Shown here: in pieces, positions 35,096 through 43,130 of the stretch
Layout of the letters: every line of letters starts with the position of its first letter
Position numbering within the stretch: the stretch's first letter is position 1
Source of the DNA: Pseudomonas knackmussii B13
Lineage (GTDB): Bacteria > Pseudomonadota > Gammaproteobacteria > Pseudomonadales > Pseudomonadaceae
Direction of reading: 5' to 3'
Assembly (NCBI RefSeq): GCF_000689415.1
Contig: NZ_HG322950.1
Location: forward strand, 2,921,501 to 2,985,500
DNA length: 64,000 nucleotides
Notes under the pieces: generated by a model
Databases searched by the model: none
What the model was told of the DNA's origin: nothing
The model's input: only the letters and a program-made list of their open reading frames with translations
Program-made: the position numbers and the translations under genes

Positions 35096-35884
35096 TCAGA
35101 ACGCCGCGCGAACCACCCCGCCGTCCACCCGCAGGGCAGCGCCATTGGTGGCGGAGGAGGCCTCCGAGCAGACGTAGACGACCAGGTTGGCGACCTCCTC
35201 CGGCCTGATGAAGCGCTTGAGTAGCGATGTTGGCCGCGCGCTGCGGAAGAACTCACCCTCGAACTCGGCGAATGGCTGGCCGCCGGATAGCTTGTCGACG
35301 AACTCGCCGACCCCTTCGGAGTGCGTCGGTCCCGGCAGCACCGCGTTGACCGTCACGCCAGTGCCGGCGCAGCTCTCCGCCAGCCCACGGGACAGGCCCA
35401 ACTGGGCGGTCTTGGTCACGCCGTAATGGATCATCTCCACCGGAATCTGGATGCCGCTTTCGCTGCTGATGAACACCACGCGGCCCCAGTTGCGCTGCTT
35501 CATGCCCGGCAGATAGGCGCGGCTCAGGCGCACGCCGGAGAGCAGGTTCACTTGCAGGAAGCGCTCCCAGTCTTCGTCCGGGATCTGCTCGAAGGGCTTG
35601 GGATCGAAGATGCCCAGGTTGTTCACCAGCACGTCCACCTGCGGGTAACGCTGCACCAGGGCAGCGATCTGCGCCGGATCGGAAAGGTCGCCGGCGAAGC
35701 CCTCGACCTTCGCGTCCGGCTGCCGCTCGCGAAGCTTCGCCAAGGCGGCGTCCACCGATGCCTGGCTGCGGCCGTTGAGGATCACCCGGGCGCCCTCACG
35801 GGCCAGGCCCTGGACGATGGCGAAGCCGATGCCCTTGGTGGAACCGCTGACCAGGGCGAGTTTGTCGTGCAGGTTGAGGTTCAT
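35096..35884 (-). CDS. SDR-family oxidoreductase
   Basis: 262 residues, classical SDR: SGSTKGIG cofactor loop (13-20), NNLG at 88-91, Ser140/141 and Y154-x3-K158 (YGVTK). It stands alone with its own terminator, so no substrate can be inferred from neighbours. The Gly-to-Leu change in NNxG is common in a glucose/ribitol-dehydrogenase-like subgroup. Confidence 0.88.
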   Translation of the reverse strand: MNLNLHDKLALVSGSTKGIGFAIVQGLAREGARVILNGRSQASVDAALAKLRERQPDAKVEGFAGDLSDPAQIAALVQRYPQVDVLVNNLGIFDPKPFEQIPDEDWERFLQVNLLSGVRLSRAYLPGMKQRNWGRVVFISSESGIQIPVEMIHYGVTKTAQLGLSRGLAESCAGTGVTVNAVLPGPTHSEGVGEFVDKLSGGQPFAEFEGEFFRSARPTSLLKRFIRPEEVANLVVYVCSEASSATNGAALRVDGGVVRAAF

Positions 35885-36407
35885 GGCGTTGCTCTCGAAA
35901 GGATGGAATGGCCGGACCCGGCAGGAGCCTAGTCCCGGCGTCCGGAGCCTTCCAGCAGACGCCGCCTGTACGCATGCCTTTCCGCGGAACGGTCCGTCAA
36001 CCGCAGGTCCGCAAGGAATGCCGGGGGTGTGCGGCGCATTACTGCTACCGATGTGCCCTGCCCTCGCCTGTTCCTCTGTCGAGCCTGGCCGGCTGATAGA
36101 TGAAGTACCGAAGGAAGGCCAGTCGGCGGATAACGTCGAACCTAATCCGCCTGCGGGAATGTCGTGTCATATCGACGCACTACTTGCGCGCTAGAAAGCC
36201 AGCTCACTCGAATGTAAAGACGGAATTTTCAGAACATCCGCTGGCTTCGTACGAAACATATCTTTTCCAGCTGCTATTCGACACAAAATCCCAGCGTTCG
36301 CCAGTCCCTGATTCATCGTCGATCTGCCTGCGACAACTTGAAATGCAGATCGATATTCCCCTGGCCTCTATAGTCCGCGCCGTCCATTCAAAGGGAGCGA
36401 TACCTAT
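35885..36407. other. Non-coding region upstream of the Hcp module
   Basis: About 520 bp with no credible gene. GC content falls from about 36090 onward, matching the accessory module that follows. A GGGAG ribosome site for hcp stands at 36393. I did not find a sigma-54 -24/-12 element, which is common for hcp genes, or another clear promoter. The composition step may mark the left border of the module. Confidence 0.5.
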
Positions 36408-36890
36408 ATGGCGATTCCGGCACACCTCTGGCTGAAAGATGACGGCGGCGCGGATATCAAGGGCAGCGTCAATGTAATGGGGCGCGAAGGCAGCATTGAA
36501 ATCTTCGGTTTTGGGCATGGCCTGTTCCTTCCGGTCGACGACAGCAGCGGCAAAATCACGGGAACAAGGCAGCATGCAGCGCTGACTTTCGAGAAGGAAT
36601 TCGATTATTCCAGCCCTTATCTCTATAAGGCCGTGGCCAAGGGGCAAACGCTGAAATCGGCGGAATTCAAGTGGTACAGGATCAATGACGCAGGCCAGGA
36701 AGAGGAGTACTTCAATATGCTCCTTGAGGATGTGAAGGTGGTTGCCATCTGCCCAATGATGCACGACTGCAAGGATGCGGCGATGGAAAAACATAACCAT
36801 ACCGAGTCAATATCTCTACGTTACGCCAGGATCACCTGGAAACACTGCGACGGAAATATCATCTTTTCTGATGCATGGAACGAAAGATGA
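36408..36890 (+). CDS. hcp: Hcp-family type VI secretion tube protein
   Basis: 160 residues, the standard Hcp length. It starts MAIPAHLWLKDDGGADIKGS and has FDYSSPYLYKAVAKGQTLKS, AEFKWYRINDAGQEEEYFN and ITWKHCDGNIIFSDAWNER, all strongly Hcp-like. Hcp hexamers form the inner tube and also act as chaperones and carriers of effectors that fit the ring lumen. The downstream effector gene overlaps the stop by 4 bp. No tss genes are present in the window, so it is an orphan hcp that must use a T6SS encoded elsewhere. Codon use and GC are lower than flanking genes. Confidence 0.95.
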   Translation: MAIPAHLWLKDDGGADIKGSVNVMGREGSIEIFGFGHGLFLPVDDSSGKITGTRQHAALTFEKEFDYSSPYLYKAVAKGQTLKSAEFKWYRINDAGQEEEYFNMLLEDVKVVAICPMMHDCKDAAMEKHNHTESISLRYARITWKHCDGNIIFSDAWNER

Positions 36891-37366
36891 TCCGCTGCAG
36901 CTTTCATCTCAACGGCCGAGGGTTATCCATCCTTAACTGCCCTGGAGTCGGATTCTTTCCCGCGTACTCCGGCTATGCAGGACCTCATCGTAATAACCCA
37001 GGATCGGAAATGATTAAAAAGGCTGGACCATTGCCGCGCGGAACGTATTACATAGTTGCAAGAGCGAAAGGCGGGACCAAGTCCCAGATTATAAGTTCTG
37101 CATCATCATGGTGGACGAAGTCTGACCGATCCAAGTGGTTTTCTTTGTATCGCGCAGATGGCGTAATAGATGACACGACTTTTATAGGTGCAATCACTCG
37201 GGACCAATTCAGACTGCATCCAGCAGGCCGTAGCGGAATTAGCGAAGGCTGCATTACTTTTCCAAGCCACTACCACTTTGATCTGCTTCGCAACGCACTG
37301 TTGAGCACGTCAGGATTCTTGGTGGCACCAGGCCTAATAGCCTACGGAACAATACAGGTCTATTGA
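36887..37366 (+). CDS. Predicted T6SS effector with DUF2778 (Tlde1-like) domain
   Basis: 159 residues from the ATG at 36887, which overlaps the hcp stop (ATGA). The DUF2778 hallmarks are visible: N-terminal FHLNGRGLSIL, FPAYSG, AGPLPRGTYYIV, and the catalytic block RLHPAGRSGISEGCITFPS with His111 and Cys122. Tlde1 proteins have an L,D-transpeptidase-like fold and cleave or modify peptidoglycan stem peptides in the periplasm of target cells. It has no signal peptide, as expected for an Hcp-carried effector. The direct coupling to hcp and the following small membrane proteins support an effector-immunity reading. Confidence 0.82.
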   Translation: MIRCSFHLNGRGLSILNCPGVGFFPAYSGYAGPHRNNPGSEMIKKAGPLPRGTYYIVARAKGGTKSQIISSASSWWTKSDRSKWFSLYRADGVIDDTTFIGAITRDQFRLHPAGRSGISEGCITFPSHYHFDLLRNALLSTSGFLVAPGLIAYGTIQVY

Positions 37367-37633
37367 ATGAAGCCATTGAGATTCCTGCTGGCATGGCATT
37401 TATATGCCGCTACGTATGCATTGATCTTTAACATTCTTTTCTTGTTCGTGCCGGAAAGATATCTATACGAACTGGTGGACGGCCCCGCAAGAGATGTTCT
37501 TGGGAATTCATGGGATGACGCCTATACGGCGATCCTCCTGCTTTTGTCCCTGGCAATCAATGCAATCCTAATTTATTCAATTTCGCTAACAATTATGACT
37601 TTAAGAAAAAAAGCGACCCGACACGAGGCTTGA
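37367..37633 (+). CDS. Predicted immunity protein 1 (two-TM)
   Basis: 88 residues, starting immediately after the effector stop with no gap. It has two membrane segments (about 8-28 and 55-77) separated by a loop of about 25 residues (PERYLYELVDGPARDVLGNS) that would face the periplasm if both termini are cytoplasmic. This is where a peptidoglycan-acting toxin would be met. The motif LSLAINAILI in TM2 recurs in the next two genes. The assignment as immunity is by position, size, topology and paralogy, not by a recognised family. Confidence 0.65.
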   Translation: MKPLRFLLAWHLYAATYALIFNILFLFVPERYLYELVDGPARDVLGNSWDDAYTAILLLLSLAINAILIYSISLTIMTLRKKATRHEA

Positions 37634-37636
37634 AAA

Positions 37637-37936
37637 GTGAATCCTTTGAAAACCTTGATGCTATGGCATGCATATTTAATAACTTTCTCTGTGATATACC
37701 TTCTGTTTTCGATAGGGATCCAAGGGGACTGGCTGCTCGAATTTATTGCTAGCCCCGAAGGTGGCCATAGGTACGACGAAGGATTTGGACTTTTCTATGT
37801 CACTTTGAGGCTGGCAGTTTCTTTAGCATTGAACGGATTGCTTATTTCTTCGATCAATAAATATTTAGACTGGCAAAAGGCACCTTCTTCAGACCTTGAC
37901 CGCTACTACCCTCAGTCAAGGGAGATCGAGGAGTGA
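37637..37936 (+). CDS. Predicted immunity protein 2 (two-TM paralog)
   Basis: 99 residues from a GTG at 37637. It is similar in layout to the preceding protein: WHAYLITFSVIYLLF (TM1), a loop with GDWLLEFIASPEGG, and TM2 with LAVSLALNGLLI. It has a longer charged C-terminal tail (SSDLDRYYPQSREIEE). The shared W-x-x-Y pattern, acidic loop and SLAxNxxxI motif mark it as a diverged tandem duplicate. Confidence 0.62.
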   Translation: MNPLKTLMLWHAYLITFSVIYLLFSIGIQGDWLLEFIASPEGGHRYDEGFGLFYVTLRLAVSLALNGLLISSINKYLDWQKAPSSDLDRYYPQSREIEE

Positions 37937-38193
37937 CACGCAAAATCTGGTACGCCTATTACGCCGTCTTCTATGTCACTCTTCAGCTTCTGACATTCTT
38001 CATGCCCGATGACTGGACCATCTGGCTTATTAATCACACCTACGATGAAACCGTCTCCGGATTCAGCTGCGAAGAGAATGGCGAGTTCATGCTCATGCTC
38101 GTAGCACTTTCCCTTAACGCCATTTTTATCTGCGCCACATCCTGGTTCTCATCGTGGATATCTCGATCGAAGGCCTCATCGGTCGCCCAATGA
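37933..38193 (+). CDS. Predicted immunity protein 3 (two-TM paralog)
   Basis: 86 residues from a GTG at 37933 that overlaps the preceding stop (GTGA), so translation is coupled. TM1 (WYAYYAVFYVTLQLLTFF), loop with DDWTIWLINHTYDETVSGFS, TM2 (LMLVALSLNAIFICATSWF). It is the third member of the tandem paralog set and the last gene before the terminator at 38205. Confidence 0.62.
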   Translation: MTRKIWYAYYAVFYVTLQLLTFFMPDDWTIWLINHTYDETVSGFSCEENGEFMLMLVALSLNAIFICATSWFSSWISRSKASSVAQ

Positions 38194-38204
38194 AAGAACC
38201 TAAG

Positions 38205-38240
38205 AAAAAGCCCGGACACCTCACGGTGTCCGGGCTTTTT
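38205..38240. terminator. Strong bidirectional terminator
   Basis: AAAAAGCCCGGACACC-TCAC-GGTGTCCGGGCTTTTT: a perfect 16-bp complementary stem with A/T tails on both sides. It ends the Hcp/immunity module on the plus strand and atoB on the minus strand. Confidence 0.95.
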
Positions 38241-38300
38241 CATGCCGCCGAAGCCATCGGCGTGGAGACGATTCCGGCGGCAGGTCTTGCTCGGTCGAAC

Positions 38301-39482
38301 TCAGTCGCGGGCCAGGGCCATGGCGACGCCTTGGCCGCCGCCGATGCAGAGGGTGGCGAGGCCTTTCTTGCTGTCGCGGCGGAGCATTTCGTGGAGCAGG
38401 CTGACCAGTACGCGGGCGCCGGAGGCGCCGATCGGGTGGCCGAGGGCGATGGCGCCGCCGTTGACGTTGACTTTGCTGGCGTCCCAACCCAGTTCCTTGC
38501 CGACCGACAGGGCCTGGGCGGCGAAGGCTTCGTTGGCTTCGATCAGCTCGATTTCGGCGAGGCTCCAGCCGGCCTTTTCCAGGCAGCGGCGGGTGGCCGG
38601 GACCGGGGCGATGCCCATGATCGACGGGTCCACGCCGGCGCTGGCGTAGGCCTGGATGCGGGCCAGCACCGGCAGGCCGAGGGCCTTGGCCTTGGCCGCG
38701 CTCATCAGCAGCACGCCGGCGGCGCCGTCGTTCAGGGTGGAGGCGTTGCCGGCGGTGACGCTGCCGTCTTTCTTGAACGCCGGTTTCAGCTTGGCCAGCG
38801 ATTCGGCGGTGGTGCCTGCGCGCGGTTGTTCATCGGTGTCGAAGGCCAGGGCTTCGCCCTTGCGCTGGGGGATCAGCACCGGGGTGATCTCGTCGCGGAA
38901 ACGGCCGGCTTCGACCGCGGCGACGGCCTTCTGCTGCGACTGCGCGGCGAAGGCGTCCTGGGCTTCGCGGCTGACTTCGAAGCGCTCGGCCAGGTTCTCC
39001 GCGGTGATGCCCATGTGGTAGTCGTTGAAGGCGTCGATCAGGCCATCGCGCAGCAGGCTGTCCTGCAGCTCGGCGTGGCCCATGCGCAGGCCGGTGCGGG
39101 CCTTGGGCAGCACGTAGGGGGCGAGGCTCATGCTCTCCTGGCCGCCGGCGATAACCACTTCGGCATCGCCGCAACGGATCGCCTGGACGCCGAGGAACAG
39201 CGACTTCAGGCCCGAACCGCAGAGCTTGTTGATGGTCATGGCCGGCACTTCCACCGGCAGGCCGGCGCCGATGGCGGCCTGGCGAGCGGGGTTCTGCCCG
39301 GCGCCGGCGGTGAGCACCTGGCCGAGGATCACTTCGTCGACCTGCTCGGGTTTCACGCCGCTGCGTTCGAGCAGCGCGCGGATGACCACGCTGCCCAGTT
39401 CGTGGGCGGGGATGTTCGCCAGGCTGCCCTGGAAGCTGCCGATGGCGGTGCGCACGGCGGCGACGATCACTACGTCTTGCAT
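38301..39482 (-). CDS. atoB: Acetyl-CoA C-acetyltransferase (thiolase)
   Basis: 393 residues from MQDVVIVAAVRTAIGSFQGS at 39482. The catalytic triad is complete: Cys88 (NKLCGSG), His in GGAIALGHPIGAS and Cys in ATLCIGGGQG. It cleaves acetoacetyl-CoA to two acetyl-CoA. It is the last gene of a dhcA-dhcB-atoB-like operon, 73 bp after the CoA-transferase B subunit, so it completes degradation of a 3-oxoacid activated by the CoA transferase. A strong terminator follows. Confidence 0.94.
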   Translation of the reverse strand: MQDVVIVAAVRTAIGSFQGSLANIPAHELGSVVIRALLERSGVKPEQVDEVILGQVLTAGAGQNPARQAAIGAGLPVEVPAMTINKLCGSGLKSLFLGVQAIRCGDAEVVIAGGQESMSLAPYVLPKARTGLRMGHAELQDSLLRDGLIDAFNDYHMGITAENLAERFEVSREAQDAFAAQSQQKAVAAVEAGRFRDEITPVLIPQRKGEALAFDTDEQPRAGTTAESLAKLKPAFKKDGSVTAGNASTLNDGAAGVLLMSAAKAKALGLPVLARIQAYASAGVDPSIMGIAPVPATRRCLEKAGWSLAEIELIEANEAFAAQALSVGKELGWDASKVNVNGGAIALGHPIGASGARVLVSLLHEMLRRDSKKGLATLCIGGGQGVAMALARD

Positions 39483-39555
39483 GTCTTGGCTCCGTTTTGG
39501 CGGAAAGGCGGGCGCGGGCCGCGTCACGAGCGCTGGCCCGGTCCCGCTAAAGGCT

Positions 39556-40212
39556 TCAGAAGGTCATTTCCTTCACGTCGTCCGGCACGATCAGGCGGCC
39601 GGCGGTTTTCTCGGCGATCTCGGCGATGCTCACGCCCGGGGCGGTCTCGCGCAGGATGAAGGTGCCATCTTCGATTTCCAGATAAGCGAGGTCGGTCAGC
39701 ACCTTGCGGATGCAGCCGGCGCCGGTCAGCGGCAGCGTGCAGCGGTCGAGCAGCTTGGACTCGCCGTCCTTGGAGGCGTGGGTCATGGTGACGATGATGT
39801 TGTCGGCGCCGGCCACCAGGTCCATCGCGCCGCCCATGCCTTTCACCAGCTTGCCGGGGATCATCCAGGAGGCGATGTTGCCCTGCACGTCCACCTCGAA
39901 GGCGCCGAGCACGGTCAGGTCGACGTGGCCGCCGCGGATCATCGCGAAGGACTCGGCCGAGGAGAAGATCGACGCGCCCTTCACGGCGGTGACGGTCTGC
40001 TTGCCGGCGTTGATCATGTCGGCGTCGACTTCGTCCTCGGTCGGGAAGGCGCCCATGCCGAGCAGGCCGTTCTCCGATTGCAGCATCACTTCCATGCCCT
40101 CGGGCACGTAGTTGGCCACCAGGGTCGGGATGCCGATGCCGAGGTTCACGTAGTAGCCGTCCTTGAGCTCGCGCGCGACGCGCTGGGCCATCTGTTCGCG
40201 GGTCAGTGCCAT
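39556..40212 (-). CDS. dhcB: 3-oxoacid CoA-transferase subunit B (DhcB-like)
   Basis: 218 residues. A family I CoA-transferase beta subunit: YVNLGIGIPTLVANYVPEG and the active-site glutamate region LQSENGLLGMG, with VKGMGGAMDLVAGA further on. It forms a heterotetramer with subunit A encoded 26 bp upstream. In P. aeruginosa the equivalent dhcAB next to atoB and a LysR-type dhcR acts on dehydrocarnitine in carnitine catabolism. A 3-oxoadipate or acetoacetate role is the alternative. Confidence 0.88.
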   Translation of the reverse strand: MALTREQMAQRVARELKDGYYVNLGIGIPTLVANYVPEGMEVMLQSENGLLGMGAFPTEDEVDADMINAGKQTVTAVKGASIFSSAESFAMIRGGHVDLTVLGAFEVDVQGNIASWMIPGKLVKGMGGAMDLVAGADNIIVTMTHASKDGESKLLDRCTLPLTGAGCIRKVLTDLAYLEIEDGTFILRETAPGVSIAEIAEKTAGRLIVPDDVKEMTF

Positions 40213-40238
40213 GGTCTTGTCTCTCTTGTCCGGTGGGC

Positions 40239-40937
40239 TCAGGAACGTACGGTGCGTTTCTCGATACGCTTTTCGAAGGTTCCTTGGATGATTCGGTCGA
40301 CGTAGATGCCGGGGGTGTGGATCTGGGTCGGGTCCAGTTCACCCGGCTCGACGATTTCTTCCACCTCGACCACGGTGATGCGGCCCGCGGTGGCAACCAC
40401 CGGGTTGAAGTTCTGCGCGGTGTGGCGGTAGATCACGTTGCCGTAGTGGTCGGCCTTCCAGCCCTTGACGATGGCGAAGTCGCCGGTGATGGCGCGCTCC
40501 ATGATGTATTGGCGGCCGTCGAACTCGCGCACTTCCTTGCCCTCGGCGACCGGGGTGCCGAAGCCGGTGGCGGTGAAGAAGGCAGGGATGCCGGCGCCGC
40601 CGGCGCGCAGTTTTTCGGCCAGGGTGCCTTGCGGAGTGAGTTCCACTTCCAGCTCGCCGGACAGCAGCTGCTGCTCGAACAGGGCGTTTTCGCCGACGTA
40701 GGAGGCGATCATCTTGCGAATCTGGCGGTCTTCCAGCAGCACGCCGAGGCCGAAGCCGTCGATGCCGCAGTTGTTCGACACCACGGTCAGGCCTTTCACG
40801 CCCATGCGGCGGATTTGCGCGATCAGGTTTTCCGGGATGCCGCAGAGGCCGAAACCGCCCGCCACTACCGTCATGCCGTCGGTGAGCCCGGCCAGGGCTT
40901 CCTCGTAACTGCCAACCCGCTTGTCGAGTCCTGCCAT
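40239..40937 (-). CDS. dhcA: 3-oxoacid CoA-transferase subunit A (DhcA-like)
   Basis: 232 residues from MAGLDKRVGSYEEALAGLTD at 40937. The family I alpha-subunit CoA-binding motif is VVAGGFGLCGIPENLI, and ATGFGTPVAEGKE follows in mid-protein. It is the first gene of the operon and divergent from the LysR regulator at 41059. An 18-bp perfect palindrome lies in its leader at 40965-40982. Confidence 0.88.
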   Translation of the reverse strand: MAGLDKRVGSYEEALAGLTDGMTVVAGGFGLCGIPENLIAQIRRMGVKGLTVVSNNCGIDGFGLGVLLEDRQIRKMIASYVGENALFEQQLLSGELEVELTPQGTLAEKLRAGGAGIPAFFTATGFGTPVAEGKEVREFDGRQYIMERAITGDFAIVKGWKADHYGNVIYRHTAQNFNPVVATAGRITVVEVEEIVEPGELDPTQIHTPGIYVDRIIQGTFEKRIEKRTVRS

Positions 40938-40964
40938 TTGCTGCTGCCTCTTGTTGTTAGGGTT

Positions 40965-40982
40965 TCCGACCGGCCGGTCGGA
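40965..40982. promoter_or_regulatory. 18-bp perfect palindrome upstream of dhcA
   Basis: TCCGACCGGCCGGTCGGA is its own reverse complement and stands 28 bp before the dhcA start in the divergent region. It could be an operator or a leader hairpin. Separate AT-rich repeats suited to LysR binding are also present, so the bound factor is uncertain. Confidence 0.55.
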
Positions 40983-41002
40983 GATGGCCGCAGCTTCTCC
41001 GC

Positions 41003-41060
41003 AATCAACTGATTTGTTAAGTTTGTTTTTCTTCTCGATTGATTGGCTTTGCAAATCAAT
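41003..41060. promoter_or_regulatory. AT-rich inverted repeats at the dhcR start, LysR-type sites
   Basis: AATCA-AC-TGATT at 41003-41014 and ATTGATT-N9-AATCAAT at 41038-41060; the second reaches into the dhcR start codon. Both share the (A)ATCA/TGATT half-site. They suit binding by the LysR regulator with autorepression and divergent activation. Confidence 0.55.
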
Positions 41061-41982
41061 GACCGTCAAACAACTGCGCGCCTTCCTCGCCGTGGCGCAA
41101 ACCCTGAGCTTCGCCCAGGCCTGCGAGCGCCTGCACCTGTCGCAACCGGCGCTGAGCCTGGCGATCAAGAACCTCGAAGAATCCCTCGGCGGGCAATTGC
41201 TGGTTCGCACCACGCGCAGTGTCTCGCTGACGCCAGAGGGCGAGACGCTGCTGCCCATCGCTCGTCGCCTGCTGGCCGACTGGGACAACGCCGAGGAACT
41301 GCTGCGCCAGCACTTCACGCTGCAGCTGGGCAAGGTTTCCATCGCCGCCATGCCCTCCTTCGCCGGCAACCTGTTGCCGGCGGCGCTCATCGCTTTCCGC
41401 AGCCGCTACCCGAAGGTCAATGTCGCGGTGCATGACGTGATCAACGAGCAGGTCCTGGAGATGGTGCGCAATCGCCGCGTCGAACTGGGCATCGCCTTCG
41501 AGCCGGAATCCCTCGACGGGCTGCATTTCCAGCCGTTCTACAGCGACCGCTTCGTCGCCGTGCTGCCGGCCAGCTCACCGCTGGCAACGCTGCGCCGGCT
41601 GAGCTGGTCGCAGCTGCTGACCGAGCCCTTTATCGCGCTGCAGCGCCCTTCGGGGGTGCGCGCGTTGCTGGAAGACAGCGTCGCCGCCAGTCACGGCCGG
41701 CTGCCGATCGCTTTCGAGAGCCATCAGTTGGTGACCATCGGCCGCATGGTCGCCCAGGGGCTCGGTGTCAGCGTGGTGCCGCGCCTGTGCGTGAAGCAGA
41801 TGGAGGAACTGGGCGCGAAGTGCGTGGATCTCTACGAACCGACGGTCGAGCGTCGCGTAGGGTTGTTCAGCCTGGCCGAACACAAGCTATCCAGCGCGGC
41901 CCAGGCATTGAGCGATGTGCTGTTGCAGATCGAAGACTGGCCGCGGTTGCAGAAGGAAGGTCGGGAGGGGGAAGCGGAGTAA
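41059..41982 (+). CDS. dhcR: LysR-family regulator (DhcR-like)
   Basis: 307 residues from MTVKQLRAFLAVAQTLSFAQ at 41059. The HTH (SFAQACERLHLSQPALSLAIKNLE) and QLLVRTTRSVSLTPEG are typical. It is divergent from dhcA-dhcB-atoB, the arrangement known for DhcR in P. aeruginosa, which senses a carnitine-pathway intermediate. The gene name follows synteny and is not proven. Confidence 0.85.
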   Translation: MTVKQLRAFLAVAQTLSFAQACERLHLSQPALSLAIKNLEESLGGQLLVRTTRSVSLTPEGETLLPIARRLLADWDNAEELLRQHFTLQLGKVSIAAMPSFAGNLLPAALIAFRSRYPKVNVAVHDVINEQVLEMVRNRRVELGIAFEPESLDGLHFQPFYSDRFVAVLPASSPLATLRRLSWSQLLTEPFIALQRPSGVRALLEDSVAASHGRLPIAFESHQLVTIGRMVAQGLGVSVVPRLCVKQMEELGAKCVDLYEPTVERRVGLFSLAEHKLSSAAQALSDVLLQIEDWPRLQKEGREGEAE

Positions 41983-42034
41983 GAGGCATCTGCGCGGCGC
42001 GGGCGGTGCGAGCGCACCACCCGTTGCGCATGGG

Positions 42035-42280
42035 TCAGATGTCGCTGCACATCTCGGTCTGACGCAGGTACTCGAGCACGTGGACCTGCCCCTTGGAGTC
42101 GGCGTAGGTCATTTTCGCCGGGGCGACTTCGCAGCGGTCGTTGGCTTGCTCGATGCTGATGACCTTGGCCACGTCGAGCTTCATGCCGTACTGGTAGACC
42201 ACCGGCGCGGTGTCGGCGTTGGCGGCCAAGGCAGCGCCCATCAGGGGAAAGGCGAACAGGCAAAGCAGGGTGCGTTTCAT
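42035..42280 (-). CDS. Small periplasmic DUF2790 protein
   Basis: 81 residues from MKRTLLCLFAFPLMGAALAA, with a signal peptide cut near ALA or ANA. The mature part (YQYGMKLDVAKVISIEQAND, then EVAPAKMTYADSKGQVHVL and YLRQTEMCSDI) is the DUF2790 pattern restricted to pseudomonads, with two cysteines. Function unknown; several relatives respond to copper or other envelope stress. GGTGGGA is upstream. Confidence 0.85.
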   Translation of the reverse strand: MKRTLLCLFAFPLMGAALAANADTAPVVYQYGMKLDVAKVISIEQANDRCEVAPAKMTYADSKGQVHVLEYLRQTEMCSDI

Positions 42281-42443
42281 GGTGGGATTCTCCGTAATCC
42301 GGCTGGCGGGCAATTCGCCATGCCGTGCATTCAATCTAGTTGAACGCCCCATCCGGACACAGAGTCGATCCAGCAAGAGATTGCTACATGCGGAGTAACA
42401 ATAAGCGCTTGCCAAGCCCAATCTTTTGCGATTAGCCGCATCC

Positions 42444-42510
42444 GGGAGTGGCAAGCTTGCTCGCGAATAAACCGGGTGCGAATCAGATTCGCGAGCAAGC
42501 TCGCTGCTAC
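42444..42510. repeat. REP-like inverted pair
   Basis: GCAAGCTTGCTCGCGAA (near 42451) and TTCGCGAGCAAGCTCGCTGC (42488-42507) form an inverted pair about 20 bp apart. Same class as the pair at 63003-63065. It lies between the DUF2790 gene and bkdR. Confidence 0.8.
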
Positions 42511-42524
42511 TCGGAAAATCGCCT

Positions 42525-42986
42525 TCAGACCGGCGGCGCCGAACGCTTGAGCACCGACTTCAGGGCGAAGGCCGACTTGATCCCGGCGACGCCGGGAATC
42601 TGCGTCAGGGTGGTGGTGAGGAAGGCCTGGTAGGCGGCCAGGTCCTTGACCACCACGCGCAGCATGTAGTCGGCATCGCCGGTCATCTGGAAGCAGCTCA
42701 TCACCTGGGGCGCCTGGACGATGCTTTCCTCGAAGCGCGCCAGGTAGTCGCCGGTCTGCTTCTCCAGGGTCACCGAGACGAACACGCTCATGGCGCCGGA
42801 GAGGCGTTCCTCGTCGAGTTGCGCGAAGTAGCCCTGGATGTAGTGCTCCTCTTCGAGGCGACGCACCCGGCGCAGGGTCGGGGTGAGCGACAGGCCGATC
42901 TTCTGCGCCAGGTCGCGCCAGCTCAGGCGGCCGTCATCGGCCAGCGCGCGGAGGATCTTGAGGTCGGTGCGGTCTATGTCGGCCAT
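42525..42986 (-). CDS. bkdR: BkdR, Lrp/AsnC-family activator of the bkd operon
   Basis: 153 residues. The N-terminal HTH is DGRLSWRDLAQKIGLSLTPT, the RAM ligand-binding domain follows, with GDADYMLRVVVKD. It is divergent from bkdA1 as in P. putida and P. aeruginosa, where BkdR binds branched-chain amino acids and activates bkd. The 144-bp intergenic region before the leader is AT-rich with repeated CAAA/TTGT-type tracts that suit Lrp wrapping. Confidence 0.93.
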   Translation of the reverse strand: MADIDRTDLKILRALADDGRLSWRDLAQKIGLSLTPTLRRVRRLEEEHYIQGYFAQLDEERLSGAMSVFVSVTLEKQTGDYLARFEESIVQAPQVMSCFQMTGDADYMLRVVVKDLAAYQAFLTTTLTQIPGVAGIKSAFALKSVLKRSAPPV

Positions 42987-43130
42987 GGCGGGTCACTTCT
43001 CCGAAAGCAGATATTTAGAGTTCAAACACACTAAAACTCTTGTTCAAAGCTAGTCAAATTGGAGCAAAAAACCAGCCGGTCACACCTATACTGAAATCAC
43101 AAGAACAAACACAACCACGAGGACCTCACC

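Noticed and set aside
36100..36435. A 111-codon plus-strand frame upstream of hcp
   Set aside because: It overlaps the hcp start in another frame and has no domain or ribosome site; the real start at 36408 has GGGAG upstream.
36887..37366. Reading the DUF2778 gene as a housekeeping L,D-transpeptidase
   Set aside because: It lacks a signal peptide and is translationally coupled to hcp with small membrane genes following, which fits an effector better.
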